Part shown: positions 14,092 to 21,481 of the stretch, piece by piece
How positions within the stretch are numbered: position 1 is the stretch's first letter
How the letters are laid out: every line of letters starts with the position of its first letter
Assembly (NCBI GenBank): GCA_964552795.1
Contig: CAZKIO010000019.1
Location: forward strand, 1 to 64,000
Source: JAEUHZ01 sp964552795
GTDB lineage: Bacteria; Planctomycetota; UBA1135; GCA-002686595
Length of the DNA stretch: 64,000 bases
Direction: 5' to 3'
Made by a program: the position numbers and the translations under genes
Notes under the pieces: generated by a model
Seen by the model: only the letters and a program-made list of their open reading frames with translations
Databases searched by the model: none
Told to the model about the DNA's origin: nothing

Positions 14092-15737
14092 CTAAAGTCC
14101 GAGCAGTATCCGCGAAGCAAATAGGACCGTCTTGTTCGCATCATCATCCGAGGTCGATGTCCCCACGTAGAGACACCACACCACTGTCTTGCCTAGCTCC
14201 GCATCGAAGTAGGTGTCTATCCCCGAGTACTCCCTCGGACTAGCACTCGGATACGCATTGGCCAATAAGAGGGGTGGGTCTTCGGACGCCGGGAGAGTCC
14301 TCAGATTCGTCGCTAGCATTTGCGGAGCAAGGGGAGGTGTGGTGGCCGGGGAAGGCACAACTATGTGCCATGCATCGTAGTCGCCCCGAAGAAGCCCGTC
14401 TGACCCAATGGTGGACGTGTTGTCATAGAACACCACGTGCAGCCGCCCCATCTCATCAATCACCGCAGCGTGACAGAACTGATCGGGGTAGTTCCCAGAA
14501 ATGTCGGGAAGTTCGCCACCGGGCGCACGGAATTGCCAGGTGGCAGTGATCTGCCACGCTCCGCCAGTCCCTGTGTTCTGTATCCTGTAGCAGTATAGGT
14601 TGACGTCATGAGTATCTGCTCCTGTGACAACCACGTCGGGCCTGAGAACAAAAATGGACAGCAGGCCTCCAACGCCAGCTACTCCGACCGGCCATGGAAC
14701 CGATGAACACCAATAACCTCCAGCAATACTGCCTACGAGCGCAATACCATTCTGAGGAATAGTAACGGGGTCACCGGCCGCGTCTCGCAGCAGCTCAAAC
14801 GCACTAGTCAAGTCCGAATAGTAGACAAGGCGGGTTTGCAGCGGCCCTGGATCGGTAACGGTCAAATAGCAACCCAAGCCATCGAGGACGGTCGGCTGAG
14901 CACAAAAGGTCGACCCAACGCCAATACCAGGTACACTTACAGGCTGAAAAGTCCAAGTCGTGCCTCCGTCGGTGGAACGGCCGAAATTGTACTTCTCCCC
15001 CGCGGCCGTTTGCATGTAGACCGCATGCAGTTCATTGCTTGCGCCGCGGACGATCCACGGCTTGTCAACATCGGCGGATGAAGGGCTGCTAACCGGATTG
15101 GCGATCGTGGACCAAGTTGAGAACCCCGAATTGGACGAATAGTGGGAGAGCGCTACGCGCTCAGCGGTCTCCACGAGCACGACGAACGAATCTGTCGGCT
15201 GCCCGTCAACGAAGACGTTGGTACAGGATGGGTCGACCCACCCTCCCGAGGTAAATGGTGTTCCGCAGTTGCCGCCTGGGGGCACGCAGACATCTGGGTA
15301 CACCTCCCGGGGAATCATGCCGGCACGCCAGGTTGCGGACTGGTTTCCCTGCGTGCAGGCGCGGAGGGATGTGCCTGAATTGCAGACGGCGAGTCTTCGC
15401 GCAGGGGTTGCGGAGATGCTCGGTTCCAGGAGTGTCAGGCCGTCGGCGCCGAAGTCGATGATCGTCCGCTGCTCAACGGTGATGGTCTGGCCGAAAGCAC
15501 TCGGTACTAGCAGNNNNNNNNNNNNNNNNNNNNNNNNNNNNNNNNNNNNNNNNNNNNNNNNNNNNNNNNNNNNNNNNNNNNNNNNNNNNNNNNNNNNNNN
15601 NNNNNNNNNNNNNTGATCGTCCGCTGCTCAACGGTGATGGTCTGGCCGAAAGCACTCGGTACTAGCAGTCCGCAGGTCGCGAACAGAAGGCTGCGCAGGG
15701 ACGCTGCGCAGGGACGCTGCGCAGGGACGCTGCGCAA
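14092..15737 (-). CDS. Secreted sialidase/BNR-like beta-propeller protein, interrupted by a scaffold gap
   Basis: The mature part is a six-bladed-propeller-like protein with repeats such as NFGRSTDGGTTWTFQPVSV, LHAVYMQTAAGE and RLHVVFYDNTST, as in exo-sialidase/BNR proteins, but no catalytic set can be assigned. The reading frame crosses the 100 N at 15514-15613: the 55 bp on both sides are identical and keep the frame. Removing one copy and the gap gives about 496 residues from the in-frame TTG at 15737. The signal peptide reads LRSLLFATCGLLVPSAFGQ. The only start with a good ribosome site is the ATG at 15792 (AGGAGG, 7 nt), which is out of frame with the signal peptide by one 13-bp repeat unit (15690-15736). 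The gene may therefore be off or variable in this assembly. It is first in an operon with the 12743-14074 gene. Confidence 0.75.
15459..15513. repeat. 55-bp sequence duplicated across the scaffold gap (left copy)
   Basis: Identical over 55 bp to 15614-15668 on the other side of the Ns. Such an exact end-to-end match is what two contigs sharing a k-mer overlap look like after scaffolding. It is probably one sequence in the real genome. Confidence 0.85.
15514..15613. other. Assembly gap of 100 N
   Basis: Exactly 100 undetermined bases, a default scaffold spacer. Because the flanks overlap by 55 bp, the true gap length is probably zero or negative. It falls inside the propeller gene. Confidence 0.95.
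15614..15668. repeat. 55-bp sequence duplicated across the scaffold gap (right copy)
   Basis: Matches 15459-15513 base for base. It encodes the end of the signal peptide and the start of the mature propeller protein on the minus strand. Confidence 0.85.
15690..15736 (-). repeat. 13-bp tandem repeat between start codon and signal peptide
   Basis: Three full copies of GCTGCGCAGGGAC (15690-15702, 15703-15715, 15716-15728) plus eight bases of a fourth. The unit length is one more than a multiple of three, so each copy gained or lost shifts the frame. With one copy fewer, the ATG at 15792 would read straight into the signal peptide. Confidence 0.9.
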
Positions 15738-15789
15738 GCCCGGCGGATGCTCGCGGGGCCTTGGGGGTGGGGCAGAGGCCCGACTTGTG

Positions 15790-15807
15790 CATGATCCAGC
15801 CTCCTCC
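15790..15807 (-). promoter_or_regulatory. Strong ribosome binding site with ATG upstream of the 13-bp repeat
   Basis: On the minus strand GGAGGAGG is followed by seven bases and ATG (15790-15792). This is one of the best ribosome sites in the window. The frame it opens (MHKSGLCPTPKAPRASAGL) enters the 13-bp repeat and, at the present copy number, misses the signal-peptide frame by one base. Confidence 0.7.
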
Positions 15808-15904
15808 AGGCGTTCGAGGCCTCTCGACGCTGGCATGACCTGCCGTTCCTGTCAAGTAGTCCATCGGCTATGTTGCTGGGCCGGCCAGCGACGCCGGGCC
15901 CCGC

Positions 15905-16999
15905 TTGGACACCTCGCCCCTCCTCGAACTGCACCGCGCCGCTGGTGCGCAACTGCGCGCCGATCCTCCGGCCGTCCTGACCTTCGGCGACGTCCCGGCC
16001 GAGTACGCGGCCGCCACCGAGGGTTGCGCGCTGTTCGACGCGACCATGCTGGGCGCGATCAAGGTCACGGGCGCGGATGCGCAGGACTTCCTGCACCGTA
16101 TCACGGCCAACGAGGTGCGCAAGCTCGCGCCGGGCACCTGCGCGCGCAACCTGCTGCTCACCAGCAAGGGCAAGGTGCAGTTCCTGTTCGACGTGTTCCG
16201 CGAGGCGGACCGCGTGCGCCTCGCGATCCCCGCGATGCGCGCCAAGGCCCTGGCCGACGCGCTGGAGATGTACCACTTCAGCGAGAAGGTGGCCTTCGAG
16301 GTCGCCAACGACCGCACCGCGCCGCTCGAGCTGATCGGTCCGCGCGCTCCCGACGTCGTGCGCGCGCTCAGCGGACTCGACGCGCTGCCGGCGCAATCCG
16401 CGTGGGTGGAGGCGCGCTGGCAGGACGCCCCGCTCGTCGTCGCCGCGCTGCCCGTCGCGGGTTCTGCGGGTTTCCGCCTGGATGCCGGCCCTGAACGCGT
16501 GTCCGCGCTGTGGCGCGCGCTGGTCGACGCCGGCGCGCGGCCCGCGGGGATCGTGGCGCGCGACATCCTGCGCGTCGAGGCCGTCGCGGCCGAGTGGGGC
16601 GCCGACATCGACGAGAACGTCTACCCGCAGGAAGCGCGCCTGGAGAGCGCGTTCAGCCTGACGAAGGGCTGCTACACGGGCCAGGAGGTGATCGCCAAGA
16701 TCGACACCTACGGCGGGCTCAACAAGCGCCTCGTCGCGCTGCGCGTGTCGCACGACGATCCCGTGCCGCGCGGGACGCGCCTCGCGCGCCTGGACGACGG
16801 CGAGTGGCGCGACCTCGGGATGGTGACGAGCTGGTCGTACTCGTTCGTGCTCGACACGGGCCTCGTGCTGGCGCACGTGAAGCGCCGCCACCAGAAGCCG
16901 GGCACCGAGTTCCGGCTCGGCGACGGCCCCGGCACCGCCACCGTCGTGCCCGCGCCGGTGCGCGCCGACGCGCTGGCGCTCAGCGGCGAATTCGAGTGA
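15905..16999 (+). CDS. YgfZ/GcvT-like folate-binding protein
   Basis: A 364-residue protein of the aminomethyltransferase fold. It has the YgfZ signature KGCYTGQEVIAKIDTYGG (Lys254 to Glu261 is the K-G-C-Y-T-G-Q-E core) and the early segment CALFDATMLGAIKVTGADAQDFLHRI. YgfZ proteins use tetrahydrofolate and help maintain certain Fe-S enzymes; a glycine-cleavage role is less likely because no gcvH or gcvP is nearby. The start is TTG at 15905 (TTG GAC ACC TCG), with no good ribosome site. A -10-like TATGTT lies about 30 nt upstream. It converges with the gene ending at 17009. Confidence 0.88.
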   Translation: MDTSPLLELHRAAGAQLRADPPAVLTFGDVPAEYAAATEGCALFDATMLGAIKVTGADAQDFLHRITANEVRKLAPGTCARNLLLTSKGKVQFLFDVFREADRVRLAIPAMRAKALADALEMYHFSEKVAFEVANDRTAPLELIGPRAPDVVRALSGLDALPAQSAWVEARWQDAPLVVAALPVAGSAGFRLDAGPERVSALWRALVDAGARPAGIVARDILRVEAVAAEWGADIDENVYPQEARLESAFSLTKGCYTGQEVIAKIDTYGGLNKRLVALRVSHDDPVPRGTRLARLDDGEWRDLGMVTSWSYSFVLDTGLVLAHVKRRHQKPGTEFRLGDGPGTATVVPAPVRADALALSGEFE

Positions 17000-17012
17000 G
17001 GCCCGGCCTCAC
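16996..17012. terminator. Hairpin containing both convergent stop codons
   Basis: GTGAGGC and GCCTCAC pair around a CCG loop. The stem includes the TGA of the plus gene (16997-16999) and the TGA of the minus gene (17009-17011). With 9 bp between the two coding ends it is the only candidate bidirectional terminator, though it lacks a T-run. Confidence 0.5.
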
Positions 17013-18037
17013 TTGACGGGCTTGAAGCCCGGCGGCGTGCCCTTGTGCTTCTTGAGCTGCACGCTGATGTCGAGGTCGCCCACGAGCGGCACGGGGATCG
17101 GCAACTGCCCCTGGATGTAGACCGGCACGCCCGTGCGCGCGTCGAGGAAGATGCGGATCGTGCCCTGCAGGCCGAACAGGCCCTTGAAGTTCTTGGACTC
17201 CTTCTCGTCCTCGTCCTCGCCCGCCTCCAGCGCCGTCGTGAGGTTCACCTGCCGGCATTCGAAGGTCCCCGCCGGCACGCTGCGCCGCGCGGTCGCGCCC
17301 TGCTTGACGGTCACGCGCCACACGCGCTGCTGATCGACGAGCGGGAAGCTCGTCTCGGGGATGCCCAGCTCGAGCATCGACCGCGCCACGTACACGGCGC
17401 TGAGCATGTCGACGGAGCCGTCGGGCACCTCGCGGCTGACCGGATCGCGCCACACGCGGTGTTCGGCGCGCTTGCACTTCTTGCAGTGGAAGGGCTTGCC
17501 CCAGGCCCACACCGAATCGACGTAGTGCTCGCGGTTCTCGCAGCCGCCGCAGTGCCGGTTGGAACGGTACTCGGCCGTCAGCACGCCGTCGCGCAGTCCG
17601 AAGCGCAACTCGCGCTTCCTGTTCTCCGACCCGGTCTGCGTGTCCTTGTACAGGACGCGCGGCCAGTCCTGCGCGAGGTGGCTCGACTCGATCTCCTCGC
17701 GCAACGAGTAGCCCGCGTAGCCGCCGGTCGCGACGCTGCGGACCCACGTGCGCTCCTGCATCTCGAAGCGGCGTTCGGAGCCGCGCGCGTTGGGCAGCCC
17801 GCGCGGGATCCGCTCCAGGCCCGAGCTGAGCGCGACGTCGCCGACGTCCACGTCGCCCAGGATGCCCAGGTCGATGATCACGTCGAACTCGAGCTCCTCC
17901 GATCGCGGCACGAGCAGCGGCACGTGGCCTTCCCCGCGCTCGATGCGCAGCGCGTGCGCGGCGGCCTCCAGCACCGCCGGCGGCCGTTCGGCCGCGGGCG
18001 CCTGCGGCAGGAGGCCGAGTGCGATCGCGCAGAGCAT
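17009..18037 (-). CDS. Exported DUF3108-like protein with an inserted four-cysteine knuckle
   Basis: A 342-residue protein with a short signal peptide (MLCAIALGLLPQAPA). The ends of the protein resemble DUF3108: GTFECRQVNLTT and IRIFLDARTGVPVYIQGQLPIPVPLVGDL, a lipocalin-like or DUF3108 beta-barrel pattern with a charged insert DEDEKESKNFKG. In the middle are Cys163, Cys166, Cys185 and Cys188 (HCGGC and HCKKC) in a zinc-ribbon arrangement that I do not associate with DUF3108. The ATG at 18037 has GGATCGGGGG before it. Function unknown; it is probably periplasmic. Confidence 0.75.
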   Translation of the reverse strand: MLCAIALGLLPQAPAAERPPAVLEAAAHALRIERGEGHVPLLVPRSEELEFDVIIDLGILGDVDVGDVALSSGLERIPRGLPNARGSERRFEMQERTWVRSVATGGYAGYSLREEIESSHLAQDWPRVLYKDTQTGSENRKRELRFGLRDGVLTAEYRSNRHCGGCENREHYVDSVWAWGKPFHCKKCKRAEHRVWRDPVSREVPDGSVDMLSAVYVARSMLELGIPETSFPLVDQQRVWRVTVKQGATARRSVPAGTFECRQVNLTTALEAGEDEDEKESKNFKGLFGLQGTIRIFLDARTGVPVYIQGQLPIPVPLVGDLDISVQLKKHKGTPPGFKPVK

Positions 18038-18077
18038 CCCCCGATCCTGTCGAACGAAACGGCCCGTGGGAAGCCCG

Positions 18078-19130
18078 TTACCCGCGCCTTGCGCGGCTCT
18101 CCTCGATGCGATCCTCGGCCTCGTCGATCGCCACGCGCGCCGGCGAGCGCTCCTCGGCGCGCGCGCGCTCCAGGATCCGCGCGAGGACGCCGGCGATGCG
18201 CTCGCCGATCTCCGGGACCGGCAGGCGCCGCCCCTCCAGGCGGAACGTGGCGCCGCGGACCAGCGCTCCGGCGTTGATGACGACATCCGGCGCGAACAGG
18301 ATGCCGCGCTCGTGCAGGCGGTCGCCGTGCGCGGCGCGGGTCAGCACGTTGTTGGCCCCCCCCGCGACGACGCGGCAGCGCAGGCGCGCGATCGAGAGGT
18401 CGTGCAGGATCCCGCCCAGGGCGCAGGGCGCGAAGACGTCGCAGGGCTGGTCGAACTCCGTGGCGGGGTCGATCAGCTCGAACCCGCCCGCGCGCGTCGC
18501 CGTCCGCGCGCGCTTTGCGTCGATCTCCGAGGCCCGCACGCGCGCGCCGGCCTCCGACAGCCGCCGCGCGAGGCCCAGCCCGACCTCGCCCAGGCCCTGG
18601 ACGACGACCGTGCGCCGCGCCCAGTCGGCCTCGCCGTCGAGGTGGCGCAGCGCGGCCTCGATCCCGCGGAACACGCCCTCGACCGTGGAGTCGACGAGCT
18701 GTCCGGGACCCTCGGGCCCCGGATCGGTGACGTGTTCCGTTCGCGCGCGCAGGGCGCGCAGTTCGTCCTCCCCGGTGCCCACGTCGGGGCCGGCCTGCCA
18801 GCGGCCGCCGAGGCGTTCGAGCAGGTCGCCGATCGCGCGGTAGCCGCGGGCCGCGTCGACGTCGGGCCGGTCGAGCACGGTCATCTTGGCGCCGCCCGCC
18901 GCGAGGCCCGCCAGCGCGCACTTGTGGGTCATCGCGCGCGCCAGGCGCAGGCAGTCGAGGACGGCCTGGTCCTCGCTCGCGTAGGCCCACCGCCGGATGC
19001 CGCCGAACGCCGGACCCGAGCTGGTGTCGTGGATCGCGAGGAACGCGCGCAGACCCGAACGGGCGTCGTGGAGCGCGATCACCTCCTCGAACCCCTCCCG
19101 GGCCATCGCATCCAGGATGTGGATCGCCAT
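18078..19130 (-). CDS. Leucine/Glu/Phe/Val dehydrogenase family protein
   Basis: A 350-residue amino-acid dehydrogenase, most like leucine dehydrogenases, which deaminate branched-chain amino acids with NAD+. Substrate-side motifs are SSGPAFGGIRRW and MTHKCALAGLAAGGAKMTV with the two lysines. The NAD site is VVVQGLGEVGLGLARRL, followed by CDVFAPCALGGILHD and VVAGGANNVL. The dimer and C-terminal regions are complete. It is cytoplasmic and followed 40 bp later by the DUF3108-like gene. Exact substrate is not readable. Confidence 0.88.
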   Translation of the reverse strand: MAIHILDAMAREGFEEVIALHDARSGLRAFLAIHDTSSGPAFGGIRRWAYASEDQAVLDCLRLARAMTHKCALAGLAAGGAKMTVLDRPDVDAARGYRAIGDLLERLGGRWQAGPDVGTGEDELRALRARTEHVTDPGPEGPGQLVDSTVEGVFRGIEAALRHLDGEADWARRTVVVQGLGEVGLGLARRLSEAGARVRASEIDAKRARTATRAGGFELIDPATEFDQPCDVFAPCALGGILHDLSIARLRCRVVAGGANNVLTRAAHGDRLHERGILFAPDVVINAGALVRGATFRLEGRRLPVPEIGERIAGVLARILERARAEERSPARVAIDEAEDRIEESRARRG

Positions 19131-19171
19131 GGCGGTGCCGCGCCGGTTTGGCCGCCGGCGGCGCAGCCCGC

Positions 19172-19177
19172 TACTCT
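19172..19177 (+). promoter_or_regulatory. Candidate -10 box TACTCT for a leaderless start
   Basis: TACTCT ends nine bases before an in-frame GTG at 19187. No ribosome site precedes that GTG. This suggests transcription starting at or near the codon, in line with similar boxes at other genes. Confidence 0.4.
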
Positions 19178-19186
19178 ACGGCCCCG

Positions 19187-20182
19187 GTGGCGAGTTCCGC
19201 GAGCCGCGTGGAAGTCTGCGCGCGGGCCGTCGTCCGCCCCCTCCCCATGCGATCCCGCCACGCCCTCGTCCTGTCCACCCTCCTGCTCGGCGCCTGCGCC
19301 TCGACCTCGGCCGAGAAGACCCTGGCCCAGGAGAAGTCCGAGGCCGGCGCGCCCGAGCACCCGATCGCCGACATCGTCGAGAAGACGCGCAAGCCCGAGC
19401 CGATCGGCAAGCTCCTGGCGGACCTCGACCAGCAGATCCTGGCCTGGAACAACCTGTTCCTCGCGGCGCAGAACGAGACCGACCGCGCCAAGGCCCGCAA
19501 CCTCGAGAAGGCGATCATGTCCAGCGCCCACAACCGGCGCGGCGAGATCATCGAGCAGCTCGAGACCGGTCCGCTCAACAACCGCATCGTGGCCGCGGCC
19601 GCGCTGGGGTTCACGCGCGACGTCGAGGCACAGAGCCCGCTGCTCGCCGCCCTCGACGACACGAACCCGCAGATCGTATCCAGCGCGTTGCTGGGGCTGT
19701 GGCTGTTGGGCCGCGCCGACACGCCGCTCGACCGCATCGCGCATCTCCTGGTCGAGGGCGACACCGAGGACATCCGGACGAACGCGGCGCTGTGCATCTC
19801 GACGCTCGTGCGCGTCGGCGCGCGCGGCGAATCGGTGCTCCCCGCCCTGCGCATGGCGCTCCTGGACCGTTCGGTCACCGTTCGGTCGCACACCTGCCTC
19901 GCGCTGGCGGAATTGGGCGACTCCGAATCGTTCCAGGCCATCGCCGACATGCTGCAAGAGGACACCATGCTGACCTCCGCGGCCAGCGCCCGCGCGGTCG
20001 CGCACCTGGGCGCGAAGGACGGCCGCCTGCGCGGCAAGGCGGCGCGCGCGCTGGTCACGGCTTGGACCAAGTCCAGCGAACCCTCGAAGTCCGCGCTGTT
20101 CCGGGCCATGGTCTCGCTGTCCGAGACCAACTACGGATCCAAGGAGGAGGACTGGGTGCGGTGGGCCACGCGGCTGCCCTGA
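19187..20182 (+). CDS. HEAT-repeat lipoprotein
   Basis: 331 residues from the GTG at 19187 or 311 from the ATG at 19247. The ATG gives a compact signal peptide (MRSRHALVLSTLLLGAC) with lipobox cysteine, whereas the GTG lies next to a -10-like box, so the start is open. The mature part has at least five HEAT-like helical pairs (VAAAALGFTRDVEAQSPLLAAL, IVSSALLGLWLLG, TNAALCISTLV, VRSHTCLALAELG, SAASARAVAHLGA). These usually form protein-binding scaffolds. The next gene overlaps its end by 22 nt. Role unknown. Confidence 0.8.
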   Translation: MASSASRVEVCARAVVRPLPMRSRHALVLSTLLLGACASTSAEKTLAQEKSEAGAPEHPIADIVEKTRKPEPIGKLLADLDQQILAWNNLFLAAQNETDRAKARNLEKAIMSSAHNRRGEIIEQLETGPLNNRIVAAAALGFTRDVEAQSPLLAALDDTNPQIVSSALLGLWLLGRADTPLDRIAHLLVEGDTEDIRTNAALCISTLVRVGARGESVLPALRMALLDRSVTVRSHTCLALAELGDSESFQAIADMLQEDTMLTSAASARAVAHLGAKDGRLRGKAARALVTAWTKSSEPSKSALFRAMVSLSETNYGSKEEDWVRWATRLP

Positions 20183-21285
20183 CGATCGGCCTGTTCCTGG
20201 CGCAGGGGACCGACCCCGCGCCGGAGAAGCTCGAGGCGCTGGCGCCCCCGCCGGCCCGCGCGCCCATCGGCGCGCTCGCCGGGTTCGAGTCGCGCTCCAC
20301 CATCGAGTTCGAGACCCAGCCCGGGCGGCCGCACGAACTGCGCGCCGCCTACGTGTTTCCCGGGCGCACGCGCTGGTGGATCTCCTCTGGAGCGGGTGCC
20401 GACGCGGAACGGCGCCTGCGCTACCGCTACGGACGGCACGTGTTCGCGCTGGAGCCGCGGCGGACCGAGTCGGTCGAGTACGGCGCGGAGGACCGCGACG
20501 CCTTGCTGCGCGCGTTCGAGCTCCGGCAGGCGCTGTTCACATGGCCCGGCGACCGCGAGTGGACGCAGGAGGACGCCGCGAGCACGCAGGCCGTCGGCGA
20601 CCTGGGCCGGCTGCGCGCGAAGCTCGCCGTCGAGGAGCCCCGGCGTCCGGTCGAGCTGGCGCTGATCGCTCCCGACGGCACGGTCGCCGAGACGCTGCGC
20701 GCGATCACCTGGCGGAGGGAGGGAGAGCGCTTCTGGCCCGCCGCGTTCGAGCTGTGGAACGGCGAGACGCTCGTCTGGCGCGAGACGGTCGACGCCGTCG
20801 ACGTCGAGACGCGCTACATCGACTCGTTCTTCGTCCCGCCCGACCGGCGCGGGGTCCAGGGTTCGGCGACCACGTCCACGCGCGCGCTCGACATCCCGCC
20901 CGTGTGCCTGCGGCGCGTGGCCCTGCCCGCCAACACGACGTGGGAGGCGGCGGTCGCGCGGCGCCGCGACCTGTACGCGGAGTGGAAGCACGCCGCGGAA
21001 CACCCGCTCGAGAGCTGGGCCACCTTCGAACTCAAGCCGGACGGCTCGCCCGCCGCCGTGCTGCTGCGGATCGCGCGCGCCGCGCCCCGCCCTCCGGACG
21101 GATTCACGCTGCTGCCCGAGCGCACGGGCGTCGCGACCTCGGTCCGCGGCCTGGCGCAGGTGGACGGCAAGGTGGCGCACTTGCGCCGGTCGCTGCCCGC
21201 GGGGACGCGGGCCGGCGCGGCGTACGTGCGCTTCGCGCCGGATGCGGCGGACGGCGACGTCGTGGTGGTCCTGCCCTGCGAGTGA
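20161..21285 (+). CDS. Exported hypothetical protein
   Basis: A 374-residue protein from the GTG at 20161; GGAGGAGG ends 10 nt before it, inside the HEAT gene. A short hydrophobic start (AAALTIGLFLAQG) looks like a signal peptide. The rest is beta-rich with repeated charged strands (RTRWWISSGAGADAERRLRYRYG, HLRRSLPAGTRAGAAYVRFAP). No cysteine pairs, repeats or known catalytic motifs are visible. The overlap with the HEAT lipoprotein gene implies translational coupling and a shared task. Family not recognised. Confidence 0.7.
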   Translation: MGHAAALTIGLFLAQGTDPAPEKLEALAPPPARAPIGALAGFESRSTIEFETQPGRPHELRAAYVFPGRTRWWISSGAGADAERRLRYRYGRHVFALEPRRTESVEYGAEDRDALLRAFELRQALFTWPGDREWTQEDAASTQAVGDLGRLRAKLAVEEPRRPVELALIAPDGTVAETLRAITWRREGERFWPAAFELWNGETLVWRETVDAVDVETRYIDSFFVPPDRRGVQGSATTSTRALDIPPVCLRRVALPANTTWEAAVARRRDLYAEWKHAAEHPLESWATFELKPDGSPAAVLLRIARAAPRPPDGFTLLPERTGVATSVRGLAQVDGKVAHLRRSLPAGTRAGAAYVRFAPDAADGDVVVVLPCE

Positions 21286-21348
21286 GCGCTCCCCGGGGGG
21301 CGCGGCGATCCGCCGCCGCCTGGGCCGGTGTGGGAGGCCCCGTCGATT

Positions 21349-21364
21349 GTCCTCCCAGGAGGAC
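21349..21364. promoter_or_regulatory. 16-bp dyad upstream of the aromatic-rich TPR gene
   Basis: GTCCTCC and GGAGGAC are separated by only two bases, the geometry of a dimeric operator. It lies about 120 bp before the ATG at 21482 and after the end of the previous gene. A role as terminator is possible but there is no T-run. Confidence 0.4.
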
Positions 21365-21481
21365 CGCGGTGCGCTCCATCCGTCGCGGATCGTGCGCCGG
21401 AGGTACCCTGGGGCCGTCGGCACCCCACTTGCAGAGCCCTCAGGTGCTCGAGGAATCGAGACCACCCCAGGAGCCCCCGCC

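Noticed and set aside
14092..15318. Treating the ATG at 15318 as the true start of the propeller gene
   Set aside because: The same frame continues upstream with ordinary coding sequence, across the collapsible gap, into a signal peptide.
15690..15736. Possible CRISPR or short repeat array
   Set aside because: Units are 13 bp, head to tail, with no spacers.
12743..15900. A mobile element carrying the low-GC genes
   Set aside because: No transposase, integrase, terminal repeats or tRNA target is visible around it.
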